A stretch of DNA of 64,000 nt from Bacillota bacterium. Its GTDB lineage: Bacteria; Bacillota; Clostridia; UBA1381; UMGS1253. Position numbers and translations under genes: made by a program. Below are positions 1 to 8,549 of the stretch, piece by piece; position 1 is the stretch's first letter, and each line of letters begins with the position of its first letter. The notes below the pieces were generated by a model. It was not told the origin of the DNA. It saw nothing but the letters and a program-made list of their open reading frames with translations, and ran no database searches. Where the stretch lies: positions 42,054 to 106,053 of the forward strand of contig JAKJBW010000005.1 of assembly GCA_022706785.1 (NCBI GenBank), written 5' to 3'.

Positions 1-1434
1 GCGGACGATCCTGGGATGCATTCGTCGCAGAACGAGCAGGATTCGCGCCATTTTGCAAGGGCGGCTAAGGTTGCGATGCTGGAGCCGTCCGATTCGCAGG
101 AGTGCAGGGATTTTGTCAGCAAAGCTTTTGAAATCAGCGAAGAGTTTGACACGCCTGTTTTTGTCCGCTTGTCCACGCGCGTTTCGCATTCGCAGAGCCT
201 TGTTGAAATAAGTAAGCGCAATGATGTAGGGGTAAAAACCTATACAAAGGATCCGGGCAAATATGTTATGATGCCCGCTATGGCAAGGCAGCGCCATGTT
301 GTGGTGGAGCAGCGCATGAAAAGCTTGGAAGAGCTGTCCTGCCGGATGGCGCATGAAGAAATCAATGCCGCCGAAATAGGCGTCATTACAAGCGGCATAT
401 CTTATCAATATGCCAAGGAAGCGCTTGGGGACAGAGCTTCTTTTTTGAAGCTTGATATGGTGTATCCGCTTCCGTCACAGGCAATTGCGCAGTTTGCGCA
501 AAAATGCGCCAGGCTTTATGTGATAGAAGAACTCGACCCGATAATCGAAGAACACTGCAAAGCGATGGGCATTGCGGTGATTGGCAAGGCAGCGCTGTCC
601 GTTTTGGGCGAGTATTCGGCTGATATGGTGGCAAAAGCGGTTTTGGGAAGCGATGATGCAAAGCTGCTAAAGCCGCAGGAAAGCGTGCCTGTGCGCCCGC
701 CTGTGATGTGCCCCGGCTGTCCGCACCGCGGCATGTATTATGTGCTCAAAAAGCTTGGCCTCAACGTCAGCGGCGATATCGGCTGCTATACGCTCGGCGC
801 GCTTGCGCCGCTCCAGAGTATGGACGCATGCGTGTGCATGGGCGCAAGCGTGGGTATGGCGCACGGCATGGAAAAAGCGGTGGGCGATGATTTTCGAAAA
901 AAGACGGTTGCCGTGATAGGCGATTCTACTTTTATCCATTCCGGCATTACAGGGCTTATCGATATCGTGTACAATAAAGGTAACAGCACCGTTATCATAC
1001 TGGATAATTCCATCACAGGCATGACAGGGCATCAGCACAATCCCACCACAGGCTTTACGCTTAAAAATGAGCGGGCAAAGCAGGTGGATCTTGTCAAGCT
1101 GGCCGAGGCGGTCGGCGTTTCGCCCGACCGTATCAGAATTGCGGACCCGTTCGACCTTGACGCGTTTGAAAAGGTGGTGCGTGAGGAAACGCAGGCGGAC
1201 GCGCCCTCCGTCATTATAGCGCAGCGCCCCTGCGCACTGTTGAAGTCAGTGAAGTATGAGGGCACCTACATCATAAACGATAGCTGCAAAAAATGCCGCT
1301 TGTGCCTCAAGCTGGGCTGCCCCGCCATATCGTTGTCGGACGGCAGAATTTCTATCAATCAGGCGTTGTGCAACGGCTGCGGCTTGTGCGTCAATGTGTG
1401 TAAATTCGGCGCGATTGTAAAGGCGGGTGAATAA
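1..1434 (+). CDS. iorA: indolepyruvate:ferredoxin oxidoreductase, alpha subunit (5' end outside window)
   Basis: Oxidises aryl-pyruvates (indolepyruvate, phenylpyruvate) to aryl-acetyl-CoA with ferredoxin as acceptor, a cytosolic TPP/Fe-S enzyme. The reading frame is open from base 1 (ADDPG before the first Met at 16), and the visible 477 residues are about 100 short of the usual length, so the N-terminal part lies upstream. Seen: CPGCPHRG near residue 237, the TPP-binding stretch with GDIGCYTLG and GDSTFIHSG, and two C-terminal 4Fe-4S motifs (CKKCRLC near 429, CNGCGLC near 457). It is followed after one base by iorB, so the subunits are co-translated. Family is clear; the exact aryl substrate is inferred. 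Confidence 0.93.
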   Translation, partial: ADDPGMHSSQNEQDSRHFARAAKVAMLEPSDSQECRDFVSKAFEISEEFDTPVFVRLSTRVSHSQSLVEISKRNDVGVKTYTKDPGKYVMMPAMARQRHVVVEQRMKSLEELSCRMAHEEINAAEIGVITSGISYQYAKEALGDRASFLKLDMVYPLPSQAIAQFAQKCARLYVIEELDPIIEEHCKAMGIAVIGKAALSVLGEYSADMVAKAVLGSDDAKLLKPQESVPVRPPVMCPGCPHRGMYYVLKKLGLNVSGDIGCYTLGALAPLQSMDACVCMGASVGMAHGMEKAVGDDFRKKTVAVIGDSTFIHSGITGLIDIVYNKGNSTVIILDNSITGMTGHQHNPTTGFTLKNERAKQVDLVKLAEAVGVSPDRIRIADPFDLDAFEKVVREETQADAPSVIIAQRPCALLKSVKYEGTYIINDSCKKCRLCLKLGCPAISLSDGRISINQALCNGCGLCVNVCKFGAIVKAGE

Positions 1435-1435
1435 T

Positions 1436-2029
1436 ATGGAAAATCAGACGACAAATATTATGATTGTTGGCGTTGGCGGCCAGGGAACCCTGCTTGCCAG
1501 CCGCATTCTGGGAAACGCGCTGCTCGCCAAAGGGTATGATGTAAAAATGTCGGAGGTCCATGGCATGGCCCAGCGCGGCGGAAGCGTCGTTACCTATGTG
1601 AGGTATGGGCAAAAGGTGTATTCGCCCATCGTCTCAGAGGGGCAGGCTGATGTGATACTCGCTTTTGAGGAGCTTGAGGCATACCGTTACCTGCCGCACT
1701 TGAAAAAGGGCGGAACACTGATTGTCAATACACAGCAGATTGACCCGATGCCTGTGATTACGGGCGCGGCAAAATATCCTGAGGCTATTATCCAAAAGCT
1801 GGCGGCTATGGCCCAAAATGTCATTGCTGTGGACGCGCTTTCGCTGGCGGAGCAGGCGGGAAATTTGAAGGCGGTCAATGTAGTGCTTCTGGGCGTTATG
1901 GCAAGGTATATGAACATTGAAGAGCAGGAGTGGCAAAATGCGTTGCGGGAAACGGTGCCATATAAGTTTTTGGATGTTAATTTAAAGGCATTTGAATTGG
2001 GCTTGGGAGCCGATACGGTTTCAAAATAG
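1436..2029 (+). CDS. iorB: indolepyruvate:ferredoxin oxidoreductase, beta subunit
   Basis: Small (gamma-domain) subunit that pairs with IorA. Seen: N-terminal GVGGQGTLLASRIL nucleotide-type loop, then SEVHGMAQRGGSV, both hallmarks of the 2-oxoacid oxidoreductase gamma domain; about 197 residues, normal length. I chose ATG 1436, one base after the iorA stop, because GGGTGA lies five bases upstream; a GTG at 1427 is possible but has its purine-rich stretch too close. The tight coupling supports one operon for the two subunits. Confidence 0.92.
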   Translation: MENQTTNIMIVGVGGQGTLLASRILGNALLAKGYDVKMSEVHGMAQRGGSVVTYVRYGQKVYSPIVSEGQADVILAFEELEAYRYLPHLKKGGTLIVNTQQIDPMPVITGAAKYPEAIIQKLAAMAQNVIAVDALSLAEQAGNLKAVNVVLLGVMARYMNIEEQEWQNALRETVPYKFLDVNLKAFELGLGADTVSK

Positions 2030-2095
2030 AATTCGTTTGGAAATGCTTTGGCATATTATCGGCGGCAGTACAAATAAAAGGGAGTGCTTATATTG

Positions 2096-3127
2096 ATGAA
2101 GCGGGCTGTCATATATACTACCGATCTTTATCACCCGCACAATGACCCGGACGACCATTGGGATTTGGCGTGTCAGTATGCGCTGGCGTATAACAATGAC
2201 ACCGACTTGCGGGGGGTTGTCTGTGATGCGAAGCATTCGCTATACTACGGCGATCCGTCAATAGACGCAATCGCGCAGCTTAACTATATCATAGGGGACG
2301 GCATACCGTGCGCAATAGGTTGTTCCGATAAAATCGCGACAAAACAGGATATGGACAGGGTTATTGCGAATAAACAGCCTGCCTCCGTTAGAATGATGCT
2401 GAGGATTCTGCAAGAGGCTGATGCTCCTGTTGATATCCACATTTGCGGCTCGTCCAGAGATGTGGCAATTGCCGCAACGCTTCGCCCTGACCTGTTCGAG
2501 AAAAAATGCGGCGGGATTTATCTTAACGCAGGCTCGTATGATGAACAGAAAAATTTAGAGTGGAACGTGAAACTGGAGCCTTATGCTTATTCGCAGATTT
2601 TTAAGTTGCCTTGCAATATATATTGGCTTCCATGCTTTAAAACCGCGCCTGATTTCGGAAGCGATCCTGATTTGTGGTTTTCTGAAGCGGACCGCGCGTC
2701 ATATTTTTGTATGCCGCAAAAGGAGGTGCTGCCATATCTCTCACAAAATGTACAAAAATACTTTCTTTATATGTTTGATAAGGTTATGGATACGACATGG
2801 CTGGATTATTTGCAAAGGGCCGTGAATCAAAGCAGCCTTGAATATTTTTCAGATCAAAGCCGTCGTATGTGGTGTAGCGCGGGCTTTGTTCATTCGGCGG
2901 GTAAAACCGTAACGAAGGACGGAAGCCTTGTGGATATAAACGATAAAACCAGGCAGCCCGTTTTTGAATTCGAACCGGTTAGCGTGACGTGTGGCGAGGA
3001 CGGAAAGGTTTACGCCTGGAACAGGGCGGAACGGTCAAATATTTATATGTTTAAAAAATTAGACAGTGAAAATTATTGTCATGCGATGACGGGTGCTATA
3101 AGAAACATGCTGTCTGTTTTGCCGTAG
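2096..3127 (+). CDS. nucleoside hydrolase-like protein
   Basis: Resembles the inosine/uridine-preferring nucleoside hydrolase superfamily, which splits the N-glycosidic bond of nucleosides using Ca2+. Seen: an N-terminal acidic cluster TTDLYHPHNDPDDHWDLA, which departs from the classical DTDxGxDDxxA; then an ATLRPDLF segment, GGIYLNAGS, and EWNVKLEPYAYSQIF, matching the usual N-v-x-x-DP-x-A block with E in place of D. The altered metal site makes the substrate uncertain. About 343 residues; ATG 2096 follows an AAAAGGGAG site at 2077. It sits between iorB and paaK without obvious functional link. Confidence 0.6.
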   Translation: MKRAVIYTTDLYHPHNDPDDHWDLACQYALAYNNDTDLRGVVCDAKHSLYYGDPSIDAIAQLNYIIGDGIPCAIGCSDKIATKQDMDRVIANKQPASVRMMLRILQEADAPVDIHICGSSRDVAIAATLRPDLFEKKCGGIYLNAGSYDEQKNLEWNVKLEPYAYSQIFKLPCNIYWLPCFKTAPDFGSDPDLWFSEADRASYFCMPQKEVLPYLSQNVQKYFLYMFDKVMDTTWLDYLQRAVNQSSLEYFSDQSRRMWCSAGFVHSAGKTVTKDGSLVDINDKTRQPVFEFEPVSVTCGEDGKVYAWNRAERSNIYMFKKLDSENYCHAMTGAIRNMLSVLP

Positions 3128-3219
3128 GACAAATTATTTTTCACAGGCTTTTTGAAAATACAGCAGAAAAGCGGAATAGTCCGCTTAACAAATGATTTAG
3201 GAGAAGAGGTGCGACGGTT

Positions 3220-4527
3220 ATGAAACATTTTTGGGATGAAACACTCGAATGCATGGACCGCGCCAGGCGGCGCGAGCTTCAAAATGAGCGGCTTTTAAAG
3301 CTGGTGGACCGCGTGTATAAGCGCGTGCCCTATTACCGCGCTAAGATGGGGGAGACGGGGCTGCTTCCTTCAGATATCAAGTCACTTGATGATCTGCAAA
3401 AGCTTCCTTTTCTGACCAAGATAGACTTGCGCGATACCTATCCGTTTTCCATGTTTGCGGTGCCTATGGACGAAATCGTTCGTATTCACGCTTCAAGCGG
3501 AACCACAGGAAAGCCAACGGTTGTGGGCTATACAGCAGCTGATATAGCCTTGTGGAGCGAGGTGATGGCAAGGACTTTGTCGTCGGCAGGCGTGACAAAA
3601 AAGTCTTTTATGCAGGTGTCCTACGGCTACGGCCTGTTTACGGGGGGGCTTGGTGCGCACTATGGCGCGGAGAGGGTCGGAGCCTCGGTTATCCCTACGT
3701 CGGTTGGTAATACGCAACGTCAGATCCAGCTCATGCATGATTTTGGGAGCACGCATATCGCGTGCACGCCGTCGTATGCCCTTTTCATTGCAGAGATGAT
3801 CGAAGAAATGGGCTTTAACCTTGGTGAGTTCAAGCTGCAGGCAGGTACCTTCGGCGCAGAGCCCTGGACAGAGAACATGAGAAAAGAAATCGAGTCGCGT
3901 TTGCGCATTAAGGCATACGATATCTATGGCCTCAGCGAGATCATAGGCCCCGGCGTTTCGTTTGAATGCGAGCACCAAAAAGGCCTGCACATCAATGAGG
4001 ATTATTTCTATCCCGAAATCATTGACCCCGACACAGGCAAGGTGCTGCCGGAGGGCAGCATGGGCGAGCTTGTGTTTACAACGCTCACAAAGGAAGGCAT
4101 GCCGCTGATCCGATACCGCACTAAGGATATCACGTCATTGACGTATGGAACATGCGCCTGCGGAAGAACGCTTGTGCGCATGAACAAGCCGCAAGGCAGA
4201 AGCGATGATATGCTCATTATCCGCGGCGTCAACGTATTTCCGTCGCAGGTGGAGGAAGTACTGCTCAAAACAGGAGGCATTTCTCCGCATTATCTGATTG
4301 TTGTGGATCGCGTGAACAATCTGGATACTATGGAAGTCAAGGTTGAGTTGACCGATGCCATGTTTTCCGACTCAGTTAAGGGCATAGAGGCCCTGGAGCG
4401 CCGCATTGCTTCCAGCCTGGACAGTGTGCTTGGCATTGCGGCAAAGGTGACGCTGGTAGAGCCTAAGAGCATTACCCGCAGCGAGGGCAAGGCTGTGCGC
4501 GTCATTGACAACAGAAAGCTGCTGTAG
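3220..4527 (+). CDS. paaK: phenylacetate-CoA ligase family protein
   Basis: AMP-forming ligase that activates phenylacetate or related aryl acids to CoA thioesters. Seen: [13 protein letters not shown] near residue 91 (P-loop), [10 protein letters not shown] near 237 (A5 motif), YRTKDI near 300 and the C-terminal [20 protein letters not shown] domain. 435 residues, the usual length. Start ATG 3220 after AGGAGAAGAGG. In many anaerobes this gene lies beside iorAB and an ACT-domain gene, as here; the likely role is handling aryl-acetates or aryl-acetyl-CoA from aromatic amino acid fermentation. Confidence 0.9.
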   Translation: MKHFWDETLECMDRARRRELQNERLLKLVDRVYKRVPYYRAKMGETGLLPSDIKSLDDLQKLPFLTKIDLRDTYPFSMFAVPMDEIVRIHASSGTTGKPTVVGYTAADIALWSEVMARTLSSAGVTKKSFMQVSYGYGLFTGGLGAHYGAERVGASVIPTSVGNTQRQIQLMHDFGSTHIACTPSYALFIAEMIEEMGFNLGEFKLQAGTFGAEPWTENMRKEIESRLRIKAYDIYGLSEIIGPGVSFECEHQKGLHINEDYFYPEIIDPDTGKVLPEGSMGELVFTTLTKEGMPLIRYRTKDITSLTYGTCACGRTLVRMNKPQGRSDDMLIIRGVNVFPSQVEEVLLKTGGISPHYLIVVDRVNNLDTMEVKVELTDAMFSDSVKGIEALERRIASSLDSVLGIAAKVTLVEPKSITRSEGKAVRVIDNRKLL

Positions 4528-4616
4528 TTTTTTAACTGAATTATATGGGAACCACTATCACATTGCCTATTAGGAGGCAAGCCTTCTAAAATATAGACAG
4601 AAAGAGGGACGTAAAA

Positions 4617-5108
4617 ATGAGCAAAATGATGAATTGTAAAGCATGTAACGCCCGGAACGCAAAACCGCCCAAGGCCTGCCCGCAGTGCGGCGCAAAGCAC
4701 AAAAAGCCAATTTATGTGAGATGGTTGTTGCGGACGCTGACCGTTATTGTTGTGATTAGTATCTCACTGGCAAACGTCGGTTGTTCGACAAATGCTCCGG
4801 CAAACGGCACTACACCGGGTGCGAGCAGCGCAGCGCCGGAATCCGTTAAGCAGCCAAAGGAAGAAAAAAGGTTAACACTCGAAAAATACAATAAAACCCA
4901 AAACGGCATGACCTACAAAGAGGTCATTGATATCATAGGCTTTGAGATCAGCCCCGAAACCGAAGTGGGAGAAAAGGGTTCCCAGTTCTATACTGTTTCG
5001 TATAGATATATGGGAGGCGAGCAGGTAAAGGGAAGTCTTGGGGCAAATGCAAGCTTTATGTTCCAAGGCGGCAAGCTTAGCATGAAGGCACAAGTGGGTT
5101 TAGACTAA
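4617..5108 (+). CDS. zinc-ribbon, single-TM protein with a DUF3862-like outer domain
   Basis: 163 residues. Seen: N-terminal CKAC...CPQC zinc ribbon (residues 7-24), a hydrophobic segment about 36-53 ending VGC, a Ser/Pro/Gly-rich linker, then a C-terminal domain starting EKYNKTQNGMTYKEVIDIIG that looks like the SmpA/DUF3862 fold of small surface proteins. The Cys after the TM could be a lipobox but Asn at -3 is not typical, so membrane anchoring by the helix is equally likely. A clear GAGGGA site precedes ATG 4617. Function unknown. Confidence 0.6.
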   Translation: MSKMMNCKACNARNAKPPKACPQCGAKHKKPIYVRWLLRTLTVIVVISISLANVGCSTNAPANGTTPGASSAAPESVKQPKEEKRLTLEKYNKTQNGMTYKEVIDIIGFEISPETEVGEKGSQFYTVSYRYMGGEQVKGSLGANASFMFQGGKLSMKAQVGLD

Positions 5109-5171
5109 TCCATTGTCCCTACGCTCATTATTGAGGTGGGGATAATATTCCTCAACAGGCAGTTGATGCTT

Positions 5172-5303
5172 ATGAAAAATCGCGCAGATGGACGGTATTG
5201 TAAACAGGTGTTCATCGGGTATTCCACGGACGGCAGGCCACGGTATAAAGGCTTCTATGGCTACAATGCGAAAGAGGTGGAGCAGGATGGGAAGAAGGTT
5301 TGA
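5172..5303 (+). pseudogene. remnant of a tyrosine integrase N-terminal (arm-binding) domain
   Basis: A 43-residue ORF reading MKNRADGRYCKQVFIGY, then STDGRPRYKGFYGYNAKEVE and a stop. The pattern R-x-DGR-Y-x-K-q-v-x-x-GY-x-x-x-G-x-x-x-x-K-x-FYG-x-x-x-x-E is that of the AP2/arm-type DNA-binding domain opening many clostridial phage and ICE integrases. No SAM-like or catalytic domain follows: it stops two bases before the SGNH hydrolase start. I read it as the residue of a former mobile element; a short stand-alone DNA-binding peptide is a less likely alternative. Confidence 0.55.
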
Positions 5304-5305
5304 GA

Positions 5306-6379
5306 ATGGACATTTATAATCACAGAAGCGGTCTGCACCGGCTGAAAGAGGCTGCCATGTCCGCAGACAGCTTGCGTATTGGCTATATCGGCGGTTCTAT
5401 CACGCAGGAAGCGCCTAAAACGAACTGGCCGGAGTATGTGTCTGCGTGGCTGAAAGCCAGGTATCCGCAAAAGTGGATCTATGCGGAAAACGTTGGTATT
5501 GGCGCCACGGGCAGCAACTTTGCCTCACTTCGGTTTGACAGTGAAATGGCGCAGCGGGGTTGTGACATCATCTTTGTAGAGTTTGCGGTAAACGATTCTG
5601 TCAAGAGCTCTGAGTTTCGCATGAGGACCCGCGAAGGATTGGTCCGCAAGATTTTGGCAAAAACCGATGCGGATATTGTATTTGTCTACACCTCTATGGA
5701 TAATATGTATGATGACATGCGCGACGGGCGACTGCCGCAGTCTATTGCCGATTTTGAGGCAATTGCCGAGCATTACGGCATCGGAAGCGTGTGGATGGGT
5801 AAAAAGGCATTTGATATGGTGGGACAGGGATTGCTCAGACTGGAGGAATGGCTTCCGGACGCGCTGCATCCGCAGTGGGCGGGCAGTCGGATTTATGCTC
5901 AGGCGGTTATCGAATTTTTGTCTGACGAGCTGGACGGCACGGCACAGGGAGAGAAGATAAAGCGCGACACACCGGCGCTTAACGCATTCAACTGGGAAAA
6001 CGGACGGCTTATCCCGTTTGAACAGATACAGACGCAAGGGCCGTGGATTATCAAGAGCGTTTACGAGCGTGATTTGGGCCATGTGTTGTTTACTTCATCT
6101 TTCGAGGCAAAGGCGTCGTTTCATTGCAGATGCCGTGCGCTGGCAGTTTGTATGTTGTATGGTAACATCTGCGCAGGGCTTCGCTACCGCCTAAACGGAG
6201 GCGAGTGGCAGGTTATGAAACAAGATATCCTGCCTTGGATGGGCTTGTGCAATTATTTGTATCACGATATGCTCATTGATTCAGACGAGGAAGCGGATTA
6301 TTTTGTGGAGCTTGAGCCGGAAAAGATCCCCGGGTCTACGGGGCTTAATGTTTCTATTGTGCACATTGGTATTGTGTAA
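5306..6379 (+). CDS. SGNH/GDSL-family esterase-like hydrolase
   Basis: Seen: GYIGGSITQE near residue 28 (block I nucleophile Ser in a GGSIT context), GIGATGSN (block II Gly), VEFAVND (block III Asn) and DALHPQWAG (block V Asp-x-x-His): the full SGNH tetrad, arranged as in carbohydrate-esterase-like members. About 357 residues with a C-terminal beta-rich half. No signal peptide, so probably cytosolic. ATG 5306 follows GAAGAAGG by seven bases; the upstream TTG 5300 overlaps the previous small ORF. Substrate unknown; acyl or acetyl ester of a sugar is a guess. Confidence 0.72.
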   Translation: MDIYNHRSGLHRLKEAAMSADSLRIGYIGGSITQEAPKTNWPEYVSAWLKARYPQKWIYAENVGIGATGSNFASLRFDSEMAQRGCDIIFVEFAVNDSVKSSEFRMRTREGLVRKILAKTDADIVFVYTSMDNMYDDMRDGRLPQSIADFEAIAEHYGIGSVWMGKKAFDMVGQGLLRLEEWLPDALHPQWAGSRIYAQAVIEFLSDELDGTAQGEKIKRDTPALNAFNWENGRLIPFEQIQTQGPWIIKSVYERDLGHVLFTSSFEAKASFHCRCRALAVCMLYGNICAGLRYRLNGGEWQVMKQDILPWMGLCNYLYHDMLIDSDEEADYFVELEPEKIPGSTGLNVSIVHIGIV

Positions 6380-6448
6380 TCAAAACAGGGTATATCTAGT
6401 TATGTCGTCAGTAAAATAACTAAAAAAACAATAAGGAGGCAGGAGAAT

Positions 6449-6880
6449 ATGTATGTAAAGCAGATTTCTGTGTTTGTGGAAAATAAAAAGGGCAGACTGG
6501 CTGAAATTACTAAGCTGCTGGCTGAAAATGATATTGATATCAGCGCGCTGTCCATTGCGGATACCACTGATTTTGGTATTCTCAGGCTCATTGTAAACAA
6601 GCCGGAAGAGGCGCAGAAGGCGCTGAAGGAAAACGGCTTTGCCGTTAAGGAAACCAAAGTCATTGCCATCGGCGTTGAAGATAAGCCGGGCGGACTTGCC
6701 GTTGCGTTAAAGGCGCTGGATGATGCGCAGATCGGGATAGAGTATATGTATGCGTTTGTCGGTAAAAACGATAATGAAGCGCTTGTAATTCTGCGTGTGG
6801 AGGAGCAGCAAAAGGCTGTGGAAGTGCTTGGCGGATGCGGTGTGCGTGTCCTTTCAAGCGATCAGGTGTATAGTTTGTAA
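6449..6880 (+). CDS. double ACT-domain regulatory protein
   Basis: 143 residues made of two ACT domains (about 1-70 and 71-143); the first begins YVKQISVFVENKKGRLAEI with the Gly-Arg-Leu ligand loop, the second VIAIGVEDKPGGLAVAL. ACT domains bind amino acids, and stand-alone double-ACT proteins of this size are often encoded beside paaK and iorAB. Here it follows them after the SGNH gene, consistent with sensing an aromatic amino acid. AAGGAGG lies just before ATG 6449. Confidence 0.85.
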   Translation: MYVKQISVFVENKKGRLAEITKLLAENDIDISALSIADTTDFGILRLIVNKPEEAQKALKENGFAVKETKVIAIGVEDKPGGLAVALKALDDAQIGIEYMYAFVGKNDNEALVILRVEEQQKAVEVLGGCGVRVLSSDQVYSL

Positions 6881-6955
6881 GGCTATGTAATGGCAAAGGG
6901 CTTTATAGAAGAATTTTGAGATTGGAAAGCGCTTTAGATAGGCTGGGATAGGGTA

Positions 6956-8233
6956 ATGGATTTCAACGAATATTTGGCGGATAAATTCGGCATTTCGCAA
7001 AGCGTGATGCGCCTGACGGAGGAGGCAGAGAAATCTGCCTCTTTGCAGTTTGAGCAAATTGACCGGAATGCCGGGTACACCCAGGCAAAGGTGCTGGCCG
7101 CTTTTGCGGATAACCGCATTGGCGAGGCGCACTTTGCTGTCACATCGGGGTATGGCTATAATGACTTGGGAAGGGATGCGCTGGATGCCGTGTATGCGCA
7201 GGTTTTTGGCTGCGAGAGCGCTTTGGTGAGGCCGCATATGATTTCGGGCACCCACGCGATTTCCACGGCGCTGTTTGCCGTGCTGCGCCCGGGCGATACG
7301 ATGGTTGCCGCCACAGGCAAGCCATACGATACGCTTGAACAGGTGATTGGCATTGGCGGTGCGCAAGGGAGCGGATCGCTGGCCGACTTCGGCGTGGCAT
7401 ACCGTCAGGTCGATTTGGGCACAGACGGCGGTATGAATTATGATGCTTTGGGAACAGCGATAGATGCCACCACAAAGGCTGTCCTGATCCAGCGTTCAAA
7501 AGGGTATGACTGGCGGCACACGCCTAGCGTAGCGCAATTGAATCATGCTGTACGGTTTGTGAAAAGCATAAAACAAGATATTGTCTGTATTGTGGACAAC
7601 TGTTATGGCGAGTTTGTGGAGGAAAATGAGCCGGAGGCGGATCTGCTTGTGGGGTCGCTTATCAAAAACCCGGGCGGGGGCCTTTCGCAGACGGGCGGCT
7701 ATATTGCAGGAAAGAGCGGGTATGTGGAGCTTGCGGCAAACAGGCTGACCACAGTGGGCATCGGCAAAGAGGCAGGCGCGTCGCTGGGACAGAACAAAAG
7801 CATGTTTCAAGGCTTTTTCATGGCGCCGCACACGGTTGCGCAGGCGCTTAAGGCGGCATGCCTCTGCGGCGAGCTGTTTTCAAAGCTGGGATTTGATGTC
7901 TATCCGGCGCCCGGTGAGGCGCGCGGCGATATCATACAGGCGATCAGGTTCGGCAAAAAAGAGCTTATCATCGCTTTTTGCCAGGGCATACAAAAGGGCG
8001 CGCCGGTGGATTCGTTTGCCACGCCTGAGCCTTGGGATATGCCGGGGTATGCCGATCCGGTGATTATGGCGGCGGGGGCGTTCGTGCAGGGGGCATCTAT
8101 TGAATTAAGCGCAGACGCGCCTATCCGTGAGCCGTATATCGCGTATATGCAGGGCGGTCTGACTTATGAGTCAGCTAAGCTGGGCATTATGACGGCGGCG
8201 CAGAAGGTTTTGGAAAAGATGAATGGGATGTGA
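6956..8233 (+). CDS. ynbB: methionine gamma-lyase / aluminium-resistance family PLP enzyme
   Basis: Fold-type I PLP enzyme of the YnbB/COG4100 group, related to cystathionine and methionine lyases. Seen: SGYGYNDLGRDALD, VRPHMISGTHAIS, VDNCYGEFVE (Asp and surrounding PLP-site residues) and SLIKNPGGGLSQTGGYI, whose Lys is the expected Schiff-base residue. 425 residues, normal length. The reaction is probably a C-S beta/gamma elimination; the aluminium role is a historical name. Start ATG 6956 has a weak GATAGGG site. Last gene before a non-coding region. Confidence 0.85.
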   Translation: MDFNEYLADKFGISQSVMRLTEEAEKSASLQFEQIDRNAGYTQAKVLAAFADNRIGEAHFAVTSGYGYNDLGRDALDAVYAQVFGCESALVRPHMISGTHAISTALFAVLRPGDTMVAATGKPYDTLEQVIGIGGAQGSGSLADFGVAYRQVDLGTDGGMNYDALGTAIDATTKAVLIQRSKGYDWRHTPSVAQLNHAVRFVKSIKQDIVCIVDNCYGEFVEENEPEADLLVGSLIKNPGGGLSQTGGYIAGKSGYVELAANRLTTVGIGKEAGASLGQNKSMFQGFFMAPHTVAQALKAACLCGELFSKLGFDVYPAPGEARGDIIQAIRFGKKELIIAFCQGIQKGAPVDSFATPEPWDMPGYADPVIMAAGAFVQGASIELSADAPIREPYIAYMQGGLTYESAKLGIMTAAQKVLEKMNGM

Positions 8234-8549
8234 GCGGGGAAACTTTTGGATGCATAAAACTTTTTGCGGAGCAAAAAGCAAAGTTTTACTCGATTTTTTT
8301 CGAAAATCGCAGGATTCAAAAGGGCAGAGCCCTTTTGTCGTCGTCCACAGACGGCGAAATCTTAATCGCTTGGGAGCTTTTTTCTTTGCTTCTTTCTTTT
8401 TGCGATAGAAAAAGAAAGAAGGTTTTATCTTTCATATGTCGGCCGCATAGTGCGGAAACGTTGTTGTTGACAGGGTTTGGGCGGATATGGTAAACTATTG
8501 AATAATTTATTGTAATATATTTTATTCTTTAAGCTAAGGAGAAATTTTC
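8234..8549. other. 316-bp intergenic region with two hairpins and a promoter
   Basis: No supported gene. It holds CTTTTTGC-GGA-GCAAAAAG at 8260-8278 and a 13-bp perfect inverted repeat CTTCTTTCTTTTT / AAAAAGAAAGAAG at 8389-8421 with a 7-base loop; either could end transcription of the upstream gene. The rest is AT-rich and ends with the promoter of the acyl-CoA synthetase gene. Confidence 0.6.
8467..8496 (+). promoter_or_regulatory. sigma-A-type promoter of the acyl-CoA synthetase gene
   Basis: TTGACA (8467-8472), 18-base spacer, TAAACT (8491-8496) preceded by TGG (extended -10). Start codon is 54 bases downstream. Confidence 0.65.

Noticed and set aside
4562..4580. TTGCCT / AGGCAA hairpin before the zinc-ribbon membrane protein gene
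   Set aside because: Short stem with no T-run or operator context; could be chance.
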